A DNA stretch of 64,000 nt from JBBIMP01 sp037444305 (GTDB lineage Bacteria > Acidobacteriota > UBA6911), in contig JBBIMP010000014.1 in assembly GCA_037444305.1 (NCBI GenBank), positions 1-64,000 on the forward strand, read 5' to 3'. Both the position numbers and the translations under genes were made by a program. A model generated the notes under the pieces. That model ran no database searches. It had not been told where the DNA came from and saw nothing but the letters and a program-made list of their open reading frames with translations. The stretch's first letter is position 1. Each line of letters begins with the position of its first letter. Positions 55,307-64,000 of the stretch are shown piece by piece.

Positions 55307-58060
55307 ATGCCGATGCCGAGACTTTCCATCCTTGCGGTGGTCACGCAGTTCTTCCTGGCTGCTGCGATGCCCCTCGCGGCACAGCAGCGCTCGGGCGAGG
55401 AGTTTTTCGGCCGGGTCGTCTCCGGCATCGATTACGTGGCCGATCGGCCGCTCGTGCGCGCCCATTTCGACCCGATGCTGGGGTGTGGTCCCGGCGAGGT
55501 CCTGACACGGACGGGCCTGAAGGCCGCGATTCAGGCCCTGTATGACACGGGTCAATTCTCGAGCATCTCGGCTTTCGGCGAGCCGGACGGCGACAAGGTC
55601 CGCCTGACGTTTCATCTCCTGCTCAACTACTACTTCAACCGGTTTTTGATCGAAGGCGAGGTAGACCTTGGTGGTCGCCTCCCGGCCGAGGTGATGGACC
55701 TCCCCGTTGGGGCCAGGTTCACTCCCGAAAGGCTCGAGGAGAGCCGCCAGATCATGGGCCGGTATATGCGGGACCGCGGGTACTTCCAGGCTCGGGTCGA
55801 GACGAGCGTTGTGCGGGATGCGGAAAACCGGCAGGCGAACGTTACCTTCGTCATAGAGCAGGGAGAGCTGCCGACGATCCGCTCCGTAATTCTCACGGGG
55901 GTAGCCCCGGAGCAGGAGCCCGCTATCCTCGATAAATTCGGTTTCCTTCAGGGGAAGAAGTACGAGCGCTTCCGGCTGAGGCAGCGGGTGGAGAATCTCG
56001 ATCAGTATCTGCTCAGACGGGGCTGGCTGGCCGCGGAAACCCAGCTCTCGGAGATCTTCGATCCCGACGACAACACGATCGCCCTGGAACTTCGAGTGCT
56101 GAATGTCGGGGAGGTCCGCGTGATGGTGGAGGGTTTCGGCATACCGAGAGACAGGTTGAGCCGTCTGCTGCCGGTCCTTTCGGGAGAGGGCCTTCAGCCC
56201 TGGCTTCTCGAGGAAGGTGCGCAGAATCTGCGGGAATACCTGGAAGAACAGGGCTATCCGGAGGCCGACGTGCGGGCAGAGCAGGAGGTGGACCGCACGG
56301 GCGCACGCACGCTGAAGTACGTGGTAGAGGCCGGCCGCAAGGTGACCGTAGGCGATGTCGAGTTCGCCGGCAACCGGGCATTCTCCGACGATGAGCTGCT
56401 TGCCTCGGTGCAGGTGCAGCCTGCCCGTTTTCTTCAGAAATCGGTGTACAGCATTTCGAAGCTGGATTCCGATGTCGAGAACCTCCGGCTCCTCTATCAC
56501 TCCTCCGGCTACCTGGAGGCGCAGGTCATCCCCCTGGTGCAGGCGATGGGCGATTCGAGCAGCCTGAAGATCACATTCGAAGTGGACGAAGGAGACCTCT
56601 CGCGGGTGGCCGCTGTCGAGCTGCGCGGCTGCGCCCAGGTCTCCGAGGACCGGCTCAGGTCGAGGCTGGCCATGAGGCCCGGCAGCGCCTACTCGCCTCA
56701 GATCGCGGAACGGGACAGACAGGCCCTGCTGGCAGCTTACAACGATGCAGGTTTCCTGCAGCCTCAGGTGGTGTACTCCGCGACCGAAACCGGCGGCGGC
56801 CGGTATGTGCTGCTGTTCGACATCGAGGAGGGCCCGCGCTCCTACGTGGACCGGGTCCTCATCCTGGGAAACGACCGGACTCGGAGATCCTTCATCGAGA
56901 AGAGAATCAGCCTCGGCGAAGGCGAGCCCCTCAGCCTGGGAGGAATGCTGGAAACACAGCGAGCGCTTTACGCCACCGGGGTGTTCGACCTGGTGCGCGT
57001 GTCGCCGCAGACTCCGGAAAGCCTGGCGCGGCATCAGAGCGTGGTGGTGCGCCTGACCGAATCGAAGCGGTACACGATCCGCTACGGGCTCGGATATCAG
57101 GAACGGGAGAGGGTGAGAGGCATCCTCGAACTGAGCGACGGAAACATCCTGGGGACGGGGCGCCGGGCCGACCTGCGCCTCAGGGGAAGCACCATCGAAC
57201 AGGGCGCCATCCTGAGCTTCGAGCAGCCGCGAATCCGCTTCCTGCCGGTAAACTCCTACCTCACGCTGTCCGGCAGGCGCAAGCGGGAGGTCAGCTTCGA
57301 TGTTCGGCGGCTCAACTTCACCTATCAGTTCAGCCGGCCGGTGGGCACCCACGCGTGGGCGCTCCTGCGCTACAGTTTCCGCAACGTCCGGGTGTCGGAC
57401 CTTAGGGTCTCCCCCGGCGAGCTCGGGCGCGAGGACATTCCGAGGAATCTTTCCACCTTTTCGGCGATATTCATCAACGACACCCGCGACAACTATCTGG
57501 ATCCGGACCGCGGATTCTTCACCTCGGCCGACCTCAGCCTCACGACGAAACTGATCGGCAGCAACAACTATGTCTCGCTGTTCACACAGAACAGCTATCA
57601 CTGGAACTGGACGCGGTCGCTGCTCATGGCCGCAGGCCTGAGGTTCGGGGTGGCCCAGCCTTTCGGCGGCGACAGGGATCTGCCGATCAGCGAGCGGTTT
57701 TTCGGCGGCGGCGCCTCGAGCCTCCGCGGATTCGACACCGACCGGGCCGGGCCCCTGGATTCGAAAACGAACCAACCGGTGGGCGGCAATGCGATCCTGG
57801 TCGGCAACCTGGAGGCGCGCATCCCCCTGCTTAGCAGCCTCCGGCTGGCGATGTTCTACGACGCAGGAAACGTGTTCCGCTCCCTGGGGGCCATTCGCCT
57901 CCCGGACGTCAGTCACACGGTCGGTCTTGGGCTGAGAGTGAAAACGCCGCTGGGTCCGCTCAGGATCGACTATGCAATCAACCTGAACCTCTCCGAACGG
58001 TTGCGGACGCTGGGATACGACCGGCGGCAGTTCTTCATCACGATCGGGCCGCCGTTCTAG
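55307..58060 (+). CDS. BamA/TamA family outer-membrane assembly protein
   Basis: A 917-residue Omp85-family protein with a signal peptide (LSILAVVTQFFLAAAMPLAAQ). About 560 residues of tandem POTRA domains follow (for example IRSVILTGVAPEQEPAIL, VTVGDVEFAGNRAFSDDELL and YVDRVLILGNDRTRRSFI, each opening a POTRA). A 16-strand barrel ends RRQFFITIGPPF. The lid-loop motif FFGGGASSLRGF (near residue 797) is the family (V/L)RGF signature. It inserts or secretes outer-membrane proteins. BamA and TamA cannot be separated with certainty, but the adjacent tamB-like gene suggests a TamA-like or joint role. ATG 55307 (or 55313) precedes the signal peptide. Confidence 0.9.
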   Translation: MPMPRLSILAVVTQFFLAAAMPLAAQQRSGEEFFGRVVSGIDYVADRPLVRAHFDPMLGCGPGEVLTRTGLKAAIQALYDTGQFSSISAFGEPDGDKVRLTFHLLLNYYFNRFLIEGEVDLGGRLPAEVMDLPVGARFTPERLEESRQIMGRYMRDRGYFQARVETSVVRDAENRQANVTFVIEQGELPTIRSVILTGVAPEQEPAILDKFGFLQGKKYERFRLRQRVENLDQYLLRRGWLAAETQLSEIFDPDDNTIALELRVLNVGEVRVMVEGFGIPRDRLSRLLPVLSGEGLQPWLLEEGAQNLREYLEEQGYPEADVRAEQEVDRTGARTLKYVVEAGRKVTVGDVEFAGNRAFSDDELLASVQVQPARFLQKSVYSISKLDSDVENLRLLYHSSGYLEAQVIPLVQAMGDSSSLKITFEVDEGDLSRVAAVELRGCAQVSEDRLRSRLAMRPGSAYSPQIAERDRQALLAAYNDAGFLQPQVVYSATETGGGRYVLLFDIEEGPRSYVDRVLILGNDRTRRSFIEKRISLGEGEPLSLGGMLETQRALYATGVFDLVRVSPQTPESLARHQSVVVRLTESKRYTIRYGLGYQERERVRGILELSDGNILGTGRRADLRLRGSTIEQGAILSFEQPRIRFLPVNSYLTLSGRRKREVSFDVRRLNFTYQFSRPVGTHAWALLRYSFRNVRVSDLRVSPGELGREDIPRNLSTFSAIFINDTRDNYLDPDRGFFTSADLSLTTKLIGSNNYVSLFTQNSYHWNWTRSLLMAAGLRFGVAQPFGGDRDLPISERFFGGGASSLRGFDTDRAGPLDSKTNQPVGGNAILVGNLEARIPLLSSLRLAMFYDAGNVFRSLGAIRLPDVSHTVGLGLRVKTPLGPLRIDYAINLNLSERLRTLGYDRRQFFITIGPPF

Positions 58061-58142
58061 CCCGGACGGGAGGAGTGAGGGAAGGCACTGGAAACAGGCT
58101 GCGGCGCCGCTATTTGCGGCAGCCAGCCGAGCCGCCGGAATC

Positions 58143-58886
58143 ATGGCGGGGAATGAACCGGGCCTGCGGGCACCCGGGATGGGCAACCTGGCAAGGACTA
58201 TGAGCTTCGGAACAAGGATCTTCACAGCGGTCGCGCTCCTCCTCGCATGTCCTGCGGCGGCCCGGCCTTCACAGGCGCCGCCGGGGCAGGTGGAACTAGA
58301 TCGGATGCTGGCGGCCGTGAATGGGAAGGTGCTCACGGACGGAGACCTGAAAATGGCCCGGGTGCTCAACGCCCTGCTCTCATTCGGCGAAGCGGGAACG
58401 GCCGGGCCGCGGAAGGAAGAGATCGACCGGCTCATCGATCTGGAATTGCTGCGACAGGAGCTGGCCAACTTCATGGTCGGGCCCGCGGACAGGGACGTGA
58501 TCGACGAGCGGATGCAGGAGCTGGTCCGGGGCTATGCGGAGATAGGCGGCCTGCCGGGCCTTTTGAAGGCGCTGGGCATGCGGCACGAGGAACTGGAAGC
58601 CTATGTCGAGCTGCAGGCGCTGATCTTGAGGTTTGTGAACCTCCGCTTCCGGCCGTTTGTCGCAGTACAGGACGGAGAAGTGGAGTCCTACTATGATACG
58701 GTCCTGGTCCGGAGACTGCGGGATGCGGGCATCGGCGCGCCCCCGATCGATGAGGTCAGGGACTACATCCGGATGATCCTCGTGGAAGAAAAGGTGAACC
58801 AGGCGCTCGAACGTTGGCTGGAAAACATCCGGGATCACTCCAGGATCCAGAAATTCTCCGCGCCGGGAGGAGATGGACGGCCATGA
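58143..58886 (+). CDS. SurA-like periplasmic chaperone domain protein without PPIase domain
   Basis: Up to 247 residues. After a signal peptide (SFGTRIFTAVALLLACPAAA) comes a SurA N-domain-like helical core: LAAVNGKVLTDGDLKMARVL, EEIDRLIDLELLRQEL, and LLKALGMRHEELEAYVELQALILRFVNLRF. A C-terminal helix follows (DYIRMILVEEKVNQALERWLENIRDHSRI). The parvulin PPIase domains of SurA are absent. It probably chaperones outer-membrane proteins toward the neighbouring BamA-like protein. Start uncertain: ATG 58143 is the longest, while ATG 58200 directly begins the signal peptide. It lies 82 bp after bamA-like and overlaps tamB-like by 4 nt. Confidence 0.75.
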   Translation: MAGNEPGLRAPGMGNLARTMSFGTRIFTAVALLLACPAAARPSQAPPGQVELDRMLAAVNGKVLTDGDLKMARVLNALLSFGEAGTAGPRKEEIDRLIDLELLRQELANFMVGPADRDVIDERMQELVRGYAEIGGLPGLLKALGMRHEELEAYVELQALILRFVNLRFRPFVAVQDGEVESYYDTVLVRRLRDAGIGAPPIDEVRDYIRMILVEEKVNQALERWLENIRDHSRIQKFSAPGGDGRP

Positions 58887-61800
58887 AGAGAAAGCTCTGG
58901 AAGGCTCTCCTCGTTGCCGGCCTGCTCCTCGGCGGGCTGGCAGCGGCCGGTGGTTTGTATGTGAGCAGCCGAGGTTTCCAGGAAAAGCTGCGGCTGTATG
59001 TCGTCGACAAAGTGCAGGAGGCGACCGGGCAGGTCTGCAGTATCGGTTCTTTCCACTTCGATCCCTTCCGGCTCTCCTTCCAGGTGGCGGGCCTGCAGCT
59101 CACTCCCGCGGCCGGCGAGCAGAACCGCTTCGGCCTGGCGGTGGAGCGTATCGAGGGGCGCCTGACGCTGAAGGCGCTCCTCCTGCCCCATGTGGAACTG
59201 GCGGAACTGGCGGTGACGGGGCCGAGAATCTCCTTCAGGACCGGCGATTCCGAAGACGGCTGGAAGGCGGAGTCGTTTCTGCGGGTGCTGCGGCGCTCTT
59301 TCGACTTCGCCTCCGGCAGGGCGGAGGTCCGGGGAGGTTGGGTGGAATGGAATCAGGTCCGGATTCCGCTGGAGTTTTCGTTGGAAGACCTGGCGTGCGC
59401 CATCCGCTACCGGGAAGAACCTCTGGCCTACGGCATCGACCTATCCTACCGGAACGGCCGGGTGGCCTGGGGGGACAGGGAGATCCCTTACGACCTGCAG
59501 GCGCGGCTGGATCTCTCGATAGAGGGGATCGAGATCGAGTCCTTCCACGTCCGCCGCGGAATGAGTCATTTCCTGGGCACCGGCAGCATGAAGGACTGGC
59601 GGTCGCCCGCGCTGGTCGTCCAGGCCCGTGGCAAGATGACCGAGGAATCGCTCCCCCTTTTCCACTCCTCGCTCAGCGAGGCTCGCGGAGACCTCGAGGT
59701 GGCGGGAACCCTGCGATGGGACCGGGCAGGTTTTTGGTCCGCGGGCCGGTTCTCGACCCCGGCCGCCGGATACCGGAAGGTGGGTATCGCCGCTCTCAGA
59801 GGCGACTATCAGATCAAGGATGACACCATTTTCCTGGCCGGGGTGGAAGGCCGGATCGGCGAGGGGCGAATTACATGCGAAGGGCACATGCACCTGAAGC
59901 GGGATCCCCTCACTCCGCATGACCTGACCTTCACCACCCGTGCGGTCCGGATCAGGGACCTGACGGCGATCATCAACCTCGACGGCTTCGACCTGGCCAA
60001 CGCGGTGAACGCAGCCGCGCGAGTTTCCTGGCGGACCGGTGCGTCCGACCTGAAGGTCGAGGCGGACGCCGACCTGCTGCCGCCGGTGGCACAGGCGGCT
60101 GCGGCGGGGCGCTGGACGCCCCTCGCGGGAACCCTGGGCTTCGGCTACCGGCAGGGAGCGTGGCATCTGCCGAAGGCGGATCTGCGCTCGGCGGACACCG
60201 TTTTTCATGCGGAGGGACGGGGGTGGGGCCGCTCCCGGATCCGTCTCCGCACGAAAGATCCTTCCGAGGTGCTCGAAATCGTTGGGGATTTTTCCCGGAC
60301 ACTGAAGGATCTCGCGGTTGAGAGACCGGAGAGGTTCGATCTTGCGGGAGAATTCGGCCTGGAGGGCGAGCTCCGGCTCGATGCCCCGGAGGGCGTCTCG
60401 TACGAAGGGCACATCGAATCGAACCAGGGAAGGTGGAGCACGTTCAAGACGGACCGCCTCGCCGCCGGCATCTTCTGGGATGGAAGCAGGCTCAGGCTGC
60501 GGGCCGCAACGGTGCGCGCGGACGCGCTCGCGATCGCAGGAGATTTGGAGCTCGAGGTGCCGCCGCCCGGGGAGTCGCTGAAGGACTGGAAGTTTTCCGG
60601 CAGCGTCGCCAACCTGTCCCTTGCCTGGCTCCGCGATGCGGGTGTAACTGCCGTCGGCGATGCCACGGGTTTGATCGAAGCGGAGGGCGTGGCAGGCCAG
60701 GAGGATGGAAAGTGGCTGGGGGACACGCGCTTTCAGATCGTGCAGGGAGTCTACCGGGACCTGGCGTTCGACCTGGCCCGCGGCAGAGCCCGGGTGCAGC
60801 AGGGCAGGCTGAATATCATGGGCGGGAGGATATCGAGCGGGTCCGCCCAGCTGGAAGTCGATGGATTCCTCGAGCTGGACACCGGCGGGCTGGAGCTGAG
60901 CGCCCGGGCGACGTCCTTCCCGCTGGCGGATATCCCCGCGATCCAGCGCAACGAAATGCCGATACGGGGGCAGGCGACGGCCTCGGGGACCGTGGCGGGT
61001 ACGCTGGACAATCCCCGCGCGGAGGGGAGCTTCGAACTCAAAAACCTGCAGTACTCCGACTGGAATCTCGGAAGCGGCAAAGGGACTTTCGAATTCGGCG
61101 GCCGCAGCCTGGCGGCTAAAGCCGCGGTGGCTTCCGAGCTGGGCAGGCTGCAGGGCAGGGTCCAGGTTTCGACCGGGGAGGACTACAGCGGGAGCGCGGT
61201 GGTCGAATTCGGCGACTGGAATATCCAGAAGATGCTGGAGGGGAAGGTGCCCGAGTATTTCAGCGAGGTTAGCACAGCTCTCCAGGGACGGGTTGAAATC
61301 CGCGGGAATTTCGACCAACCGGCAAAACTCGGGGCCCGGGGCGAGATGGACGGCGCCCGCTTCAGGATCGGCGGAGTCGAACTCCAGAACCGGGGGAAAA
61401 TCGGATTTTCCGTGGCCAACCGGAGGCTTTATGTGAGCCAGGCCCAGTTGTCGGGCGAGGCGACGGATCTCGCCCTGGACGGCATCATCCCGCTGGACGA
61501 CGGCCCCGGGCTCGAACTCGCCCTCAAGGGGCAGCTCAATCTCAGGATTCTCGATCATCTGGCAACCAAGGTCGGAATTGTCGGCTCGGCGGACCTGGAC
61601 GTGCGCGCTTCCGGATCCCTGGGCGATCCGCAGGTGATCGGGCAGGCGTCGTTCCGCGATGTCCGTCTGGGTTTCGGCGATTTTCCCTATCCCCTCACCG
61701 CGCTGCAGGGGAAGGTGATATTTTCACGCAACTCGGTCGGCCTGGAAAACGTCCGGGGGAACTTCGCTTCGGGTTCGGTCACGGTGACGGGTTCGCTGGA

Positions 61801-62791
61801 ACACCAGAATGCCGAGCTCCGGGCCTTGAACCTGCAGGCGGAGGTGAAGCGGGCCCGCCTGCTCTATCCCAGGGATTTCCGTTCCACGGTGGACGGACGG
61901 TTGAATCTACGGGGGAGCGGCGATGCCCAGCTTCTGACGGGTGAGGTGAAGGTGGTGCGGGCCGAGTATCAAAGGGACTTCAACCTGCTCGAACAGCTGG
62001 CGGCGAGGAGCGCGGCACCGGCCGGTCCGGGCGTCACAGATCCGTTCCTCGCGGGCATCCGGCTCAACGTCTCGATTCACTCCGAGGACGGGCTTTCCAT
62101 CGACAACGAACTGACGAAGCTGCGCGGGCGGATCAATCTCACGCTGCGGGGGACCGTCGCCTACCCGTCGCTCACCGGCCGCGTGGAGGTGACCGAGGGA
62201 TTCATTTTCTTCCGAGGAAACCGCTTCGAGATTATCCGTGGAGCCGCGGATTTCGTGGACCGAAACCGGATCAACCCGACTTTCGACCTGAGGGCGGAAG
62301 CCGATGTCAAGACCTACCGGCTGATGCTGGATGCCACGGGGGATCTCGGCAACCTGCGGTTCAACATGGCCTCGGATCCACCCCTTTCAACCGTCGACAT
62401 CGTGGCACTGATGACCACGGGGATCTCCGGCAGAGGCGACAGCACTCAGGCTCGGGCGCAGTCGGAAATCACCGGCCTCAGTGCGGCCAGCATCCTCTCG
62501 GAAAGCCTGTCGGGGGTGCTGGGCAAGAGGGTTCAGCGCATTTTCGGACTGGAAAGCTTCCGCGTCGATCCCTTCCTCGCGGGCGCCGAAAACGACCCGA
62601 CGGCGAGGGTCACCATCACCGAGCGGCTGTCCAAGGATCTTGCGGTCACGTTTTCCCGGAATCTCTCCACCAACGAGGAACAGATCGTGGTGGTGGAGTA
62701 CGATGTGACCCGCAACCTGTCCATCGTGGCCACGCGGGATGAGGAGGGAGCCTTCGGGATCGACTTCCGCTTCCGGAAGCGCTTTCGCTGA
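58883..62791 (+). CDS. TamB-like translocation/assembly protein (DUF490)
   Basis: A 1302-residue protein with one N-terminal helix (LWKALLVAGLLLGGLAAAGGLYV). A very long beta-rich periplasmic part follows, with AsmA/TamB-type repeats (DLEVAGTLRWDRAGFWSAGRF, GQATASGTVAGTLDNPRAEGSFEL, ASGSLGDPQVIGQASFRDVRL). The C-terminal DUF490 domain (about 950-1302) contains LTGRVEVTEGFIFFRGNRFEI, INPTFDLRAEADVKTY, ILSESLSGVLGKRVQRIFGL and FRVDPFLAG. TamB-family proteins bridge the inner and outer membranes and are linked to phospholipid transport and outer-membrane protein assembly. ATG 58883 overlaps the surA-like stop (ATGA). Confidence 0.92.
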   Translation: MKRKLWKALLVAGLLLGGLAAAGGLYVSSRGFQEKLRLYVVDKVQEATGQVCSIGSFHFDPFRLSFQVAGLQLTPAAGEQNRFGLAVERIEGRLTLKALLLPHVELAELAVTGPRISFRTGDSEDGWKAESFLRVLRRSFDFASGRAEVRGGWVEWNQVRIPLEFSLEDLACAIRYREEPLAYGIDLSYRNGRVAWGDREIPYDLQARLDLSIEGIEIESFHVRRGMSHFLGTGSMKDWRSPALVVQARGKMTEESLPLFHSSLSEARGDLEVAGTLRWDRAGFWSAGRFSTPAAGYRKVGIAALRGDYQIKDDTIFLAGVEGRIGEGRITCEGHMHLKRDPLTPHDLTFTTRAVRIRDLTAIINLDGFDLANAVNAAARVSWRTGASDLKVEADADLLPPVAQAAAAGRWTPLAGTLGFGYRQGAWHLPKADLRSADTVFHAEGRGWGRSRIRLRTKDPSEVLEIVGDFSRTLKDLAVERPERFDLAGEFGLEGELRLDAPEGVSYEGHIESNQGRWSTFKTDRLAAGIFWDGSRLRLRAATVRADALAIAGDLELEVPPPGESLKDWKFSGSVANLSLAWLRDAGVTAVGDATGLIEAEGVAGQEDGKWLGDTRFQIVQGVYRDLAFDLARGRARVQQGRLNIMGGRISSGSAQLEVDGFLELDTGGLELSARATSFPLADIPAIQRNEMPIRGQATASGTVAGTLDNPRAEGSFELKNLQYSDWNLGSGKGTFEFGGRSLAAKAAVASELGRLQGRVQVSTGEDYSGSAVVEFGDWNIQKMLEGKVPEYFSEVSTALQGRVEIRGNFDQPAKLGARGEMDGARFRIGGVELQNRGKIGFSVANRRLYVSQAQLSGEATDLALDGIIPLDDGPGLELALKGQLNLRILDHLATKVGIVGSADLDVRASGSLGDPQVIGQASFRDVRLGFGDFPYPLTALQGKVIFSRNSVGLENVRGNFASGSVTVTGSLEHQNAELRALNLQAEVKRARLLYPRDFRSTVDGRLNLRGSGDAQLLTGEVKVVRAEYQRDFNLLEQLAARSAAPAGPGVTDPFLAGIRLNVSIHSEDGLSIDNELTKLRGRINLTLRGTVAYPSLTGRVEVTEGFIFFRGNRFEIIRGAADFVDRNRINPTFDLRAEADVKTYRLMLDATGDLGNLRFNMASDPPLSTVDIVALMTTGISGRGDSTQARAQSEITGLSAASILSESLSGVLGKRVQRIFGLESFRVDPFLAGAENDPTARVTITERLSKDLAVTFSRNLSTNEEQIVVVEYDVTRNLSIVATRDEEGAFGIDFRFRKRFR

Positions 62792-62864
62792 TTTCCCGTA
62801 CCATTTGCGTTACTAAATCAGTAGAATGGGCCGCAATTCGTGGATTCCGGTTACGGGGTGAGCT

Positions 62865-63533
62865 ATGAAGATTCTTGTGGTGGAAGACGAGGGCAAGGTT
62901 GCCAGTTTTCTGAAAAAGGGCCTCGAGCAGGCCGGGTACGAAGTCGACCTGGCCATGGACGGTGAGGAAGGGTACGACAAGTTCCGGGCGGCGGACTACG
63001 ACCTGATCCTGCTGGACCTCATGCTGCCGAAGATGACCGGGTGGGATCTGATCCCGCTTTTCCGCAAGCGAAAACCTACCATGCCGATCATCGCTCTGAC
63101 CGCCAAGACCGCCGTGGAAGATCGTGTTCAGGGGCTCAACCTCGGGTGCGACGACTACCTGGTCAAGCCCTTCTCCTTTGCCGAGCTGCTCGCCCGGATC
63201 GAGGTTCAGGTGCGCCGGGGTGTGAGCATGGGGACTGCCGAGCTGCTCGCCGGGGATCTCCTGCTCGATCCCCTCAAGCGCAAGGTCTCGCGCGGCGGCA
63301 AGGCAATCGAGCTCTCCAACAAGGAGTTCGCGCTCCTGGAATACCTGATGCGGAACAAGGATCAGATCGTAACGCGGAACATGATCGTGGAAAATGTCTG
63401 GGATTCCAGTTTCGACAACTTTACGAATGTCGTGGATGTCTACATCAATTACCTCCGCAAGAAGGTCGATTACCCGTTCGACAAACAGCTCATCCAGACC
63501 GTTCGCGGCGTCGGGTATTCCCTGAAGGGTTAG
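62865..63533 (+). CDS. OmpR/PhoB-family response regulator
   Basis: A 222-residue regulator. The receiver domain has the acidic pair ED (7-8), phospho-acceptor Asp51 in LLDLMLPKMTG, the conserved Thr in ALTAKT and Lys in DDYLVKPF. The C-terminal winged helix (about 125-222) has LSNKEFALLEYLM, VTRNMIVENVWD, NVVDVYINYLRKKVD and TVRGVGYSLKG. The partner kinase starts 5 nt downstream. Closest in style to CusR/MprA-type regulators; the stimulus is unknown. The 73-bp gap upstream has a TAGAAT box (62822-62827) without a clear -35. Confidence 0.94.
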   Translation: MKILVVEDEGKVASFLKKGLEQAGYEVDLAMDGEEGYDKFRAADYDLILLDLMLPKMTGWDLIPLFRKRKPTMPIIALTAKTAVEDRVQGLNLGCDDYLVKPFSFAELLARIEVQVRRGVSMGTAELLAGDLLLDPLKRKVSRGGKAIELSNKEFALLEYLMRNKDQIVTRNMIVENVWDSSFDNFTNVVDVYINYLRKKVDYPFDKQLIQTVRGVGYSLKG

Positions 63534-63538
63534 TCACC

Positions 63539-64000
63539 TTGAATGTGCGCAGCCTGCGCTTCAAGCTCGGGTGGACCAACGCGCTCCTGATCACGGTCGT
63601 GTTTCTCGCCATAGGGTTCATCCGGTACGAGGTACTCTCCTATCGCGCACACCTGAGCTTTGACAGCGATCTTCTCGAGGATGCGCGCGACTTCGCGACG
63701 CGACTCCACTTCCCGGAATCCGGTGCCGTCACCATTTCGACCGAAGGCCTGCCCCCCTCCGAGGTTCTGGCGCTGGAGCGGATACGGCCCTATTTTGCCG
63801 TGACCGATCTGAAGGGCACCGTCCTGCGGCCAGAACTGCACAGCGCCTACATCCAGGACATGCTGGATGCCGGGGCTCTGAGCGAGGTATTGCGCAGCCA
63901 CTCGGGTTTTTCGCGGGCCGAAGGCGTGGATGGGCGGCAGATACGCTTTTACAGCCTCCCGTTCGCCGCAGGGGCCTCGGCGGAGCAGGTCATTCTCCAC
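63539..64000 (+). CDS. Sensor histidine kinase, N-terminal part (cut by window edge)
   Basis: The visible 154 residues start with a basic segment and a membrane helix (GWTNALLITVVFLAIGFIRYEV). An extracytoplasmic sensor follows (DFATRLHFPESG, PYFAVTDLKGTVLRPELHS, QIRFYSLPFAAG), as in two-pass kinases of the CusS/HWE-like class. HisKA and ATPase domains would lie beyond the edge. The likely start is TTG 63539, with AAGGG 9 nt upstream inside the regulator gene; GTG 63545 is the alternative. It forms a two-component pair with the OmpR-like regulator. Confidence 0.8.
   Translation, partial: MNVRSLRFKLGWTNALLITVVFLAIGFIRYEVLSYRAHLSFDSDLLEDARDFATRLHFPESGAVTISTEGLPPSEVLALERIRPYFAVTDLKGTVLRPELHSAYIQDMLDAGALSEVLRSHSGFSRAEGVDGRQIRFYSLPFAAGASAEQVILH

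Noticed and set aside
54017..58474. Very long minus-strand open frame of 1485 codons
   Set aside because: It lies antisense to ychF-like and bamA-like genes that have clear domains; long antisense frames are common in high-GC coding DNA.
59441..61558. 705-codon minus-strand frame inside the tamB-like gene
   Set aside because: Antisense shadow with His/Arg/Pro-rich composition and no domain.

Overview
This 64 kb window is high-GC bacterial chromosome from a diderm (Gram-negative-type) organism. It encodes BamA- and TamB-like outer-membrane biogenesis proteins, a SurA-like chaperone, a TonB-receptor-type barrel and many signal peptides. The gene mix points to Acidobacteriota or a close relative: Oar-type barrel, Reg_prop/Y_Y_Y hybrid kinase, VPS10-like propeller protein, GWP-like secreted unknowns, M28 peptidases and DUF2339. 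This assignment is inferred from gene content, not from a marker phylogeny. There is no rRNA operon, CRISPR array, prophage or intact insertion sequence.

Layout. 1-7.6 kb: secreted propeller proteins (one cut by the window edge, one apparently shortened by internal deletions), a frameshifted DUF2339 membrane gene running into a beta-barrel gene, a B12-binding/radical SAM protein and a membrane-anchored M28 peptidase. 8.1-18.3 kb: an AsnB homologue whose glutaminase domain has lost its nucleophile, a Reg_prop hybrid histidine kinase, a cyclophilin, and a large secreted protein with three CxxCH motifs and four C-terminal repeats. 18.4-19.4 kb: an M28 gene reduced to its two ends, followed by a palindromic element. 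19.4-25.9 kb: gatE-gatD, the tRNA-dependent amidotransferase pair best known from Archaea, then a pntAA-pntAB-pntB transhydrogenase operon with a readable promoter. 25.9-32.1 kb (minus strand): a Rho-N-like small protein, a spermidine-synthase-like membrane protein, the barrel protein and a secreted unknown. 32.3-34.0 kb: five minus-strand tRNA genes (three Arg isoacceptors, His, Pro) around a palindromic repeat and a small membrane protein. 34.1-36.5 kb: rdgB-rph and a rhomboid protease.

36.8-53.6 kb holds a complete minus-strand division and cell-wall cluster in transcription order mraZ-rsmH-ftsL-ftsI-murE-murF-mraY-murD-ftsW-murG-murC-ftsQ-ftsA-ftsZ. Most junctions overlap or are tightly spaced. 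It starts from a strong sigma-70-type promoter with 10-bp-spaced MraZ boxes just downstream. No murB or ddl lies between murC and ftsQ. Divergent from it is a YchF-type P-loop NTPase. Then follow a bamA-like / surA-like / tamB-like outer-membrane module and an OmpR-family two-component pair cut by the right edge.

The most notable points are the bacterial GatDE pair, the AsnB homologue without a glutaminase nucleophile, the divergent MurF in an otherwise canonical dcw cluster, the CxxCH/repeat protein, several genes that look internally deleted or frameshifted, and several palindromic intergenic elements. No complete, clearly new multi-gene system was identified.
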